Shown: one piece after another, positions 46,276 through 55,665 of the stretch
How the letters are laid out: the number at the start of each line of letters is the position of its first letter
Position numbering within the stretch: the first letter of the stretch is position 1
Origin: Gnetum montanum
Lineage: Eukaryota; Streptophyta; Gnetopsida; Gnetales; Gnetaceae
DNA: 64,000 nucleotides
Assembly (NCBI GenBank): GCA_015680685.1
Contig: MNCI01013742.1
Location: 143,397 to 207,396, forward strand
Direction: 5' to 3'
The notes under the pieces: generated by a model
Databases searched by the model: none
Told to the model about the DNA's origin: nothing
What the model saw: the letters and a program-made list of their open reading frames with translations, nothing else
Translations under genes and position numbers: made by a program

Positions 46276-47804
46276 CCACTAGTGTTGGACCAATGGGATA
46301 TATCATACAAATCGCAATGTGATCCAGTCATAAGCTTCAAGGACAATGTTGAGTAGATTGCCAAGAACATTCATGTATATTGTTGCATTCAATAAATATA
46401 AAAAATATTATCATACATATGATACAAATGAAAAACCCATGTTGCCACAATGTAAAGTTGGGAAAATATTTATTGTTTTATGTTTTATAGTTTTTATAGA
46501 TTTGTATCTTTATGAGAAACAAATAAACAATAATAAACACAAATGCATTGCAATCCCACTTGGGGATAGGGGCAATGCTTGTGCTACAATCCCTCAAGGG
46601 ACAAGTGCAACACCACACAAAAAATGCAATAAAATGGCACTTAGTCACAACCTAGATGACCCAACACCATGCCATACAATTATTAGCTCCTTAGGTAAGG
46701 GTAAGTCGTCACAGCTTCTGAAAATAAGAAATGAATAAATATTTTTATGCTTAAGAGAAATGTAAGCATGAACAATGAACAGTCAACAATGCTTAGGACG
46801 TAAAAATTCTCTCAATAAGATACAAAAACCCTTAAGAAAATTTTCAAACAAATCATGTCCACCTCACTTCACCAGCATATAAAAAATCATGACAAAACAC
46901 TAAATATGCATCACTTCTTTATAATTTTTTCTGCCAAATTGACCCTTTGGCCATCCAGCTAATAGCCATCAAGTACACTATTCTCCTGTGCATAAGGAAA
47001 TACTTCTTGTTAAAATATTTTGTTCATTCGTATATTCACCTTTGTGTTATCTATGGTGTTACATTTAGAGCCATTGCTACATGGCAGTCTTGTTAAGCAA
47101 GAGGTTGTCACTGCAACTCATACTTGAGGCATTGTTGCTTTTTTCTATAATTCTTCTAATGCATCATGTTGGCTATATGTCTTAGGGTGTTCTTATAGTC
47201 AAATTATGTCCGGTTCCAACACCCTGCCCCAATTGCAGCCTAGCAAAGGAATGATTACAAACCACATCAAAAGCTTCAAGCAATTGCCACTGTCTTTGCC
47301 TGCACCTGTGAAAGACTGAAGTGACCAAAATAACAGGTTTTAGCCACCATTTTATACAAAACAGATTTGTAACGGAGACTTGAGGTTTTCACCACTTCTT
47401 TAAGGATTTACGGACAGTGTAACAGTTGACATCTCTCCTAAAAATAATTTAATATCATTCAAAACAGCTTATTGTCTTTCATAAAATTCATGCAAAATTA
47501 TACATTTTTAACAATATAAGTCTTTGTTGAAATATTTCTACGCTAAGATTCTGTGGTTTTTATTTTGTGTTTCTGCATACACATTTCACCAAACCATAGT
47601 AATGTAAGACAGCTAAAAAGGATATTAACGGTTTACATGCTCAAGGTGATAAGATTCTTTATATTTCATCTGTTATAAACCTTATATTGGGTTCTTTGAA
47701 TGTCATACAACCATTAATGCTTTCTTACGTTAGATAAAGAAAAATCCTATATACTTTGCAATGTTAACAGAGCATTGAAAGCAACACTGAAATTTGGAGA
47801 ACAC
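46276..47804. other. Intron 2 sequence next to exon 2
   Basis: This is AT-rich DNA downstream of exon 2 on the gene strand. A 130-codon plus-strand open frame at 46346-46738 has no recognisable domain and AT-driven composition, and I do not call it a gene. Confidence 0.45.
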
Positions 47805-47880
47805 CTGTTTCTCTAACAAACCATTTGAAATCTCCAACTTGAACATAGTATCCATATTCCCTTCCCTTATCCTCGATTCT
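47805..47880 (-). CDS. Alpha/beta-hydrolase-fold protein, exon 2
   Basis: This 76-bp exon reads RIEDKGREYGYYVQVGDF then KWFVRETG. The acceptor is GGGCGCAG before 47880 and the donor is GTGTTC from 47804. It enters in phase 0 and leaves in phase 1, matching exons 1 and 3 exactly. The VGDFKWFVRETG stretch is the first beta-strand region of the hydrolase fold, just before the HG loop carried by exon 3. It sits between two giant introns of about 15.9 kb (upstream) and 24.4 kb (downstream). It has no stop codon and no frame damage, unlike the repeat DNA around it, which supports a live gene. Confidence 0.9.
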
Positions 47881-48272
47881 CTGCGCCCAAATGAGTAAAA
47901 GCTATGGTCATGCAACAGCCTGCAAATTCAAGTGATATAAGTTTAAGCTGCTATCGCTATATATTATTATCCATATGACATGTTTTAATTGCAAAATCTG
48001 TGTATGATATAAAATTTCTTGATACAATAACAGGCACCCGACAATAAAGAAACTGAAAAATTAAGCAAAAGGATATCCACATTAACAAGGTATAGATCGA
48101 AACCGGCACCCATCAAGGTGGTACCAAAAGTTAAAACAGCTTTCTTTAAACTCAGGAACTCATCAATTCCAGAAATTGCAATAATTTTTCATCTATACAG
48201 TCATTGAACATGTTAACTTTCTTGCCTTTTATGTTCACATTATTAAGATAATAAACTCACAACACCACATTT

Positions 48273-48273
<1 letters not shown>

Positions 48274-48304
<31 letters not shown>

Positions 48305-50070
48305 TGAAAAGGTCTGGCAAAATTGTATTAATAAGAGAAAATACGTACAAATGCGGGAACCGCACAACTACAAAACTCCTGCAACACACCATGTTCCACC
48401 ATGTCCTCAAACCTTTAACAGCCTACAGGCACTAGTAGAATTTTCACATGATAGACAAAACAAGTGTGGTACCGCACACCCAGACACCAACAAGCAGCAC
48501 CACTAAACAAACAACATCAACAAAACCATCCCACCAAACCAAATCATCCAGCCCACATATGACCCATACCTAGAGTTGTCTAGACAACTGCACACAAGGA
48601 AAAGTCACTTGCTCCTAGGCATGAATAGCATCAAGAACCATTTGATGCTTTTTAGTGTTGACAAACACAGTGGCCTACTGAAAATCCTCAACTACCTCAG
48701 CCTTATGCATGCATTCCACTATCGTACCCTATCCATCTAGGTGAAGCTTATCTGTAGTCCGTAGGATATGCCTACAAAGTGCCCCCTAAGACATATTGCA
48801 ACAAATGTCCATAACCTCGTATGGACACTTGCCGAAACGCAACCACATCTGAGCCCCATTCTCATGCACACAATCCATTTGTCTTTGGAGCTTCTCAGCT
48901 TCCTACTGCTCTTGCTCACATTGCTCCTGTTCAACAAACTCCCTTTCAACATTACATTGCTCTGTCTATAAAAACTCAATCCAAACTTGCTCTCTTAGTG
49001 AATCTTCTAGTGTAGCCTACAACACTAACTCTTTCAAGTCCCAGGTTCGTTGAAGCGCTTTTTCCCGTTCTGCAAACTAGCACTCTGCCATCCTTAGTTG
49101 TCAGGCAAACTCTTGCTCTCGAGCCTTCCATTTAGCCTCCCAAATATACCTCTCCACCTACCTAGCCTGCACTGCCGCTTCATCAGCCACCTTAGCCTCG
49201 ACCGCAATCTCATCCTCCCTAGCAACCTCCACCATTACCTCCAATAGCGCGCCTTCTCTGCCTCCAAGCATCAAATCTAAGCATTAGCAACCTTAGGCAC
49301 ACCGTGAATAGCCCTCTTAGACTCCAACTCCAACTCCTCCAACCCCCTCCCCAAGGCACCTCAGATCCCAACGCAGCCCCAACCACATCCTAAACCACAA
49401 CCCTCCCTGCACTACTTGTCTCCTACTGTAAATGACATGTGGCTCCAGCCTCAGTGGTCTAGGCATAGCCAAACGAGCCAACCTCCAAAGCACAAGAATC
49501 AACTCGGAATGGTGCCCCCAACGCTACAGCTAAAGTGCTGCCAAGGAAAACCTAGGCAAATTAATTCTACAGCCAAGCTTCAAACACTTCAACTTCCACA
49601 CATTGCCTGACTAGACGAAGTAATGGTCCACCACCTCCACCACTTCCTGCCAGATCTAATGCAAGGTAAATTTAGGCACCTATCCACTAGCAGTTTTGGG
49701 AATAGCCCTCATAAAAAAACCTTGCACATCCTGGAAACCATGACCTTGAAGAAGAATAACCTCACCAGATGCCAACACTCCCAGATAATTTGCCAACACC
49801 TCTTCTATCAACAGGATGTGGACCCCCTGGACGTCGTCCCATCACCAGCCCAATTGCGGAAGAAAGCATTATCCACAAGATCTAGGCCCTCCTACAACAA
49901 TCTCAACACCCCCACCTAGCCTACATCCTAAATCATCACTCGCAACTCTACATCTCAATGGTACACCACACAATCTGGCTCAAACATCAATGTCTGAACC
50001 ATGGTGATAGTCATCGCATGCCATAATCTGTGCCCCTACACCACCACCTGTGTTGGAGTAGGAAGCCGCG
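48274..50070 (-). mobile_element. LINE copy G, C-terminal fragment with poly(A)
   Basis: A minus-strand fragment whose poly(A) tail is the 30-base T run at 48274-48303. In element order it has a C1 remnant (about 50000-49600), linker and coiled coil (about 49400-48850) and a J-like module (about 48840-48620; CPYEVMDIC, LCRHILRTTDKLHLDG, FVNTKKHQMVLDAIHA) with HLD for HPD. It is heavily decayed. No target-site duplication was found. Confidence 0.75.
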
Positions 50071-50109
50071 TAGAATGAAACATCAATGTAAATAGAATAA
50101 TTTTTACCA

Positions 50110-51560
50110 AAACTTAATAATTTTTTTAAATAATTTTTTCACCTATCCAAAATTTCATTATAGTCTTCCAAAATTCTTTCATCTACTTCCTTGATACATT
50201 TGACATGGTCAATATCTTTACATTTCATATATCTAATTTTTATCAAATTGTATATAGAATTCTCTCCATCCTTTGTTCCTACCTTCTCATAACAACCATC
50301 CAAGGCCTTATGTTTGACTTGGCTATTGCTAATTTTTCCTCCTCTGTTATTTTGACCATTCGCTTTTCTTCTTTGTTTCAACTTTGTTGTCATTCCTAAA
50401 AGCATTTTTTCTTATTTTGGATAGTAAATTGTACTTCATCACTCCATCACCATATCTTCTTTGGAATGTACTTTTTTAGTTTTGTTTCATTGAAAATATT
50501 CTTTTCAATTTTCTAGATACAACTATCCATTTTACCCCAAAAAAGTTTGCAAAACAATCCCAACTCTAAGTTCTTTCTTTAAGCAATCATTCTTTAAATA
50601 AAACTATGTTATCTTCCTTCAAATTCCAACATTTTATGCATTTAGTCTCTTTGGCATGCTACCTTTAAAGCTTTCTAGAGCTATCCACAAGCATTGATTA
50701 GCATTGAGGTGTTAAGGCTCTCTCCAAGTATGATCTTCCATTCTTTGCAAATGGTCCAATCTCTTTTGCAAAACAAGAAAAAATCAATTTGTATTTTATT
50801 TATGTTGCTATTATATGTAATTAAATATTCAACCTTCTTTTTTTTCAAAATCGATATTTGCAATTACAAGATCATAAACACTTGCAAAATTGCAACATAA
50901 AACCTCTCATACTATTTTGCTCTCCAAATCCATGTCCTCCATGAATCCTTTTAGACCATATTCTTATAAATATAATGTGATCGTTGATTTGAAAACTCCA
51001 AGTTATGGGTTCAATTCTTATGCATAATACCAAGCTATAAAGTTCTAATTTGATTATATATCTTGGAAGTAAATATTGTTCAAAAAATGTTTCAAGTTCT
51101 AACCACCCCCACCCTCCCCCTTCCAATGTGATCATTGAAAACCAATCCAATGAACTTGCTTTTAGCTAGGGAATTCCTTGATGTACTAGATCCATTGAAT
51201 TCCAAAAATCTTACTTGGTAGAATCATCCAAGAAAATTTGCAAAGCATATACACTAATGATGTTGATAACCTCATCTCTAGGTGCAATCTTTATATCAAT
51301 AATCCAATTACAATAGTGATATACTTACTATAGTCAATAAATTGATTAACAATGACGACTACTTCATTTCAATGATAATCCTTTCCTAGGAAGAAAAGCT
51401 TATAATCCTTTGTCTAGTTATTAATCTTCCTCCCTTTTTCATTTGGTTCCTAAGAGACAGGCAATGTTGATTTTCCACCTTTTCATTGCATTGATAATTT
51501 GAAAGATCTTTCCTTTTAGAGGATCAAAATTTCACATTTTCATCCAAATTTTCAGCCATT
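50110..51560 (-). mobile_element. RTE-clade LINE remnant (endonuclease to RT linker)
   Basis: This is a different LINE lineage. Near 51500 the minus strand reads NAMKRWKINIACLLGTK, an RTE-type endonuclease opening. At 50405-50120 it reads KALDGCYEKVGTKDGENSIY, NLIKIRYMKCKDIDHVKCIK and ILEDYNEILDRWKNYLKKLL after correcting one stop. The order YEKLxTKEGExxIYxxAxxRxxKxxDxxxVKCIK is characteristic of plant RTE (BovB-like) elements just before the RT. The RT itself is absent. AT-rich and old. Confidence 0.75.
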
Positions 51561-51984
51561 CAACTTGCTTCTTTACCCACACTCATCTCTAATATAAGAA
51601 TTATTGTCCATTGCCCACAACATCCAAGTATCAAGGATGTGCATCATTTCTACAAAACTCCCTAGCAAGTATTTACCCTTTTTTATAGCAACCAAATTGT
51701 TGCACAACACACATGGGGTATGCCTTAGCCTCCACAAAATATAAATAAGAACTCATCCATGTAATTTAACATGGTTTTATAATCAACTACTGACCGACAC
51801 TCACCCTTCTTCTTTCACATCCATGCTTAGGACTAACAATGGCAAAGTTGGGTTGAGGCCATAGTAAGGATAAAACGTAGGTATAGATCTATGGAGCAGC
51901 ATTCTGAACCAATAGATCCACTTGTTTAACAAATAAAGCAAAACTTTTTTTAAAGAAAAGATCAAGAAAGAGATTGGGGCGGAC

Positions 51985-53560
51985 ATGTACTCGGAGGAGA
52001 TGCATCTTCTCCGTCAACTCCAGAATCTTGACCAGGAGGAGGAAACATATTGGCGGCAGCGATCCCGGGTCAGATGGCTCCACGAGGGAGACAGACAAAC
52101 AAAATTCTTTTTCGCCATGGCCAAAACACGTGGCGAAACTCAGGTCCGTTGCCTCCGCACCCAGACAGGGGAGATGATCAATGACCCGCAGGGGATCGCC
52201 AAGGAGCTCTCGCACTACTGCGGGGAAGTCTGGACCAAGCAACCTACTCAACCCATCTCAGTCCATGTGGAGAAGGTGCTCAACGCTGCGGACAATCGGC
52301 GTCTACTGGCCCCCTTCTCCTGGCCAAACCTGACTAACACCATCAACAACATGCCGGGAGGCAAAGCGCCTGGACCAGATGGATGGTCACTGGAATTCTT
52401 CAAAGTCTTCCTGGATATTGTGGGGCCCAATCTTTTGGATGCTTTCAACGTCATGCTGGCCAGACGCCAAGTGCGGTGCGAACTCAACTGCTCTCGAATC
52501 GTTTGCATCCCAAAACAGTTGGACACCCACCGCCCGGAACACTTTCGTCCCATTGGAGTTTGCAATGTCCTCGTTAGAATATTTTCCAAACTCCTGGTCA
52601 ACCGCCTGGGGCCCCTCCTGCCCAAGTTGATTGGAAGCAATCAGGCGGGTTTCGTTCAAGGTAGGACCCTCCAAGATCAGGTTCCTCTCATGCAAGAGGT
52701 CCTCCATTCCCTTCGTACCACGGGTTTTCCTGGTATGTGTCTCAAGCTAGACATAGCAAAGGCATACGACACGCTTAGTTGGGATGCCTTACAAGACATC
52801 ATGCATAAAAAAGGTTTTGATCGCGGCTTTATCCAATTATGTATGCATATCCAGTCCTCCGCGGGTTTCTCCTTCGACGTGGGGGGCGGCTGTGGGGCTT
52901 TTCTTCACCTAGTAGGGGTCTGAGACAAGGCGACCAACTCTCTCCTTTGCTTTTCATCATTGCCATGGATCTCATGCAATATTATTGCAACACATCAGGA
53001 GTGGAGGGCCTGGATATTGTTGGGGTGGCATGCCGTGTTGAACATTATGCTAAAGACACCATGCTACTCAGCCGGGCAGCGGCCCCGCAGGCACGATGTA
53101 TCAACATGGCCCTAACCAGATTGGCTGCTGAATTAGGCTTGGAAATCAACCGAACAAAATCAGCGGTGTATTTCATCAATGTTGATCCACAGGTGAAGAA
53201 TAGGGTGACACAAATCCTAAACATCCAGTCGGGAACTGTCACCGATACCTACCTTGGTATCCCGTTGTTCCAATGGGGGCGGAACAATGCATGGACTCCC
53301 CTCCTAACCAAGCTCGATAAGCGAATGAACCATTGGGCCAACCGCTTTCTTACACGGAAGGGCCGCCTCCTGGTGGCAACCGGGATCCTCACGGCCATTA
53401 CACGTTTTGCGGTTGCGGTCGTCGCCCCCCCCCCCACGGCCATCTTTCAACAGATCAACGCCATGATACGAAGCTTCATTTGGCGGGGGGGCAAAGGGGG
53501 GAGCAAGCTTCATCTGGTCAACTGGCATCGCATCGCCCGCCCTCGTAAAGTGGGGGGGCT
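51985..53560 (+). pseudogene. LINE F reverse transcriptase, active-site mutant
   Basis: The open frame 51985-52905 carries WRQRSRVRWLHEGDRQTKFF, NNMPGGKAPGPDGWSLEFFK, HFRPIGVCNVLVRIFSKLLV, GSNQAGFVQGRTLQDQ and LDIAKAYDTLSWDAL. A one-base loss in a six-G run (52881-52886) shifts the frame. The next frame has LWGFSSPSRGLRQGDQLSPL, then EHYAKDTMLLSR (about 53041-53076), MNHWANRFLTRKGRLLVATG and KLHLVNWHRIARPRKVGGLG. The catalytic box reads YAKD where YADD is expected, so the first metal-binding Asp is Lys (codon AAA). That should abolish polymerase activity even if the frame were read through. Confidence 0.92.
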
Positions 53561-53834
53561 GGGGGGTCACGTCCTTCGAGGACGAAAGCATGATGGGCCA
53601 ACAACGGCTCGTCCACAGGCTGATGCGCACGCAAGGGGAGCTCAGCCACTAGGCCCGCATCACCCAACGAAAGTACACGCCATGGCAACTTGGACCGTGC
53701 TCATCGCGGCCCTGGCAGACAATCTGCCGGCACGCACGGGAAATGATACATCTGGGCTGGACCCACCTCGAGTCGCGCGCCATGCTGACACAAAAATACC
53801 CACCGGAGGACAGTTGGCAGGAGATATGGTGCGG

Positions 53835-54665
53835 GCGGCTCCCCGAGAAAATCAAAATGTTCCTCTAGCTCATAAAATCTGAAGCGCTTCCCGTACGCAC
53901 CGTACTGCAGCAGCGCGGCATCATGCATGATGACACATGCCCACGATGTGAAACCGGCCCAGAAACCCTCACACACTTTCTTCATGAGTGCCCTTGCATG
54001 CTTGCCATCTAGCACGCAACGGCAGTGCCCCCCCGAGATGGCTTAATGGCAACTCCTGGGCGTCCCTGCTTTTATGGCACGCCTGGAAGGCGCGTAACCG
54101 CATGGTTTTTCTGCATGACAGAACACCCCCTCCCCAGCGGATAATCGCGCAGACCTGCAGAGCGTGGAGAGAGCTAACGGATGCAATGGGAGCCACACCG
54201 ACGTTCAAGCCTGACTGCACCAAGTACCGGGAAGACAAGGAGCTATGGCGGTTGGTTATCCGATGCGGCTGGGCCAACCTGCTACAGCGGCTGGTCGACG
54301 ACCCTAACCTTGCTGACGCCCCATTTTTTACAAACTGGCACAATGACATAACCTACTTCCAAGGACGCAAGATTCATGTCACTGAATCTGCCATTGCCAG
54401 CTGTTTGGGGGTCCCAGCCGCTGGTGAAATCGTCCTGCCCACAACCCGTGGCCTCCAGGACGCCGCGACCTTTTTCGAGGGGTCAGCCCCAAGAACACAG
54501 AGCCGCCAGATCCCCCGATCTTCTCTCCCATGCCTCTGAGCCCGGGCCGCCGACTTGGTGGACCGTTTTTTCGTCCAGTCGGGCAACGTGTCAAAGCTCC
54601 AGGGATTACATTTCACTTTCCTGCAGTGCTTGAATTTTGGTGTCCAGATTAACCTGCCGTGGTTT
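53835..54665 (+). pseudogene. LINE F zf-RVT and C1 domain
   Basis: RLPEKIKMF leads to DDTCPRCETGPETLTHFLHE, then a Cys: the zf-RVT motif (C at 53938 and 53947). After a frame break at C7 (54028-54034), the frame 53988-54538 reads LLLWHAWKARNRMVFLHDRT, then C1: AMGATPTFKPDCTKYREDKE, NDITYFQGRKIHVTESAIAS and CLGVPAAGEIVLPTTRGLQD. A TGA at 54538 is followed in frame by LVDRFFVQSGNVSKLQGLHF. C1 resembles the plant-transposon-associated domains in which a G-x-x-I-x-x-T-E-x-x-I-x-x-x-L-G strand-helix recurs, but I cannot name a family with confidence. Confidence 0.8.
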
Positions 54666-54887
54666 TTTCTAGAGACCCTCCTTCTTAAGTGACAAGGTTG
54701 CCATTTGAGGCTGATTTTGGCATTGTGGAGGGGGCGGGGGGGCACCGGGTTCGTCTTCTACTCCCCTTGGGGGGCGCATCGTTGATGCCCCCCCTGCCAT
54801 CCCAACCCCCCCCAACCCAGACACTCAACAGCCGCGGACGGTTCTGGGCCTCACCTGGGGGCATCGATCCCATCGAAACTTGCCCCC

Positions 54888-55515
54888 ATGCCCGACCCCC
54901 CTAGCGCCCCCCCAAATTGGGCGGCGGAATTACATCAGGCCGAGCAGGCGGCGGCCGCTGCTGCACGGGAGGCTGAACGGCGGGAATGGGAGGCAAAGTG
55001 GACCGAGTCCCTGGCCAAGTCTCGTGTCGAACACGAGGCCCAGCTCCGTGAACGAGAACAAGAGCTAACCCGACAACATGCGCTCATGATGGAGGCCTCT
55101 CGTGCCCAACTCATTGATGAGCTCCGGGACCAAGTTAGAGAGGAGCTGCGCCAAGAGGAGGCGGCTCGTCAAGCCCAAGAGGCGGCCGCCCGAGAAGAGC
55201 AGAAACACCTACAAGAAGAAGAAGAGCAACGACAAAGGCAGCTTGACCGGGCGCACGAGCACAATGCCCGGCAGTGGCTTAGGGGGGGGGCGCTGCCCAT
55301 ACAGCGTCTTGGGCATTAGTTGTGAGAGCTCCTGGGGGGAACTCAAGCGACACATCAGACGCACGTCAGCAAAATTCCATCCGGATGCGGGGGACTCATC
55401 GGCTGACTGGAGCAAGAGAGAGGCTGCTATGCAGGGCATCCAACAAGTGGCGAACTTCATGGACACCGAAGAGCACCGCAACACCCTGGACTTGCTACAT
55501 GAGCTTGAATGGCCT
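54888..55515 (+). pseudogene. LINE F coiled coil plus J-domain-like C-terminus
   Basis: A long Glu/Arg/Gln-rich coiled coil (54930-55260; REREQELTRQHALMMEASRA, RDQVREELRQEEAARQAQEA) ends RQLDRAHEHNARQWL. After a frame break in nine G (55282-55290), the next frame reads CPYSVLGISCESSWGELKRH, IRRTSAKFHPDAG and MQGIQQVANFMDTEEHRNTL. This follows the J-domain order: Y-x-x-L-G on helix I, S-x-x-E-L-K-R-x-I-R-R on helix II, the H-P-D loop, and a helix III with final E-x-R-x-x-L-D. J domains stimulate Hsp70 ATPase. A role here is inference. A gap follows. Confidence 0.75.
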
Positions 55516-55665
55516 NNNNNNNNNNNNNNNNNNNNNNNNNNNNNNNNNNNNNNNNNNNNNNNNNNNNNNNNNNNNNNNNNNNNNNNNNNNNNNNNNNNNN
55601 NNNNNNNNNNNNNNNNNNNNNNNNNNNNNNNNNNNNNNNNNNNNNNNNNNNNNNNNNNNNNNNNN
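55516..55665. other. Assembly gap (150 N)
   Basis: A run of N inside the 3' region of LINE copy F, just after the J-like module. The rest of the element 3' UTR resumes at 55666. Confidence 0.99.

Noticed and set aside
46346-46738. 130-codon plus-strand open frame
   Set aside because: AT-rich with no recognisable domain and no splice context on the plus strand; likely chance.
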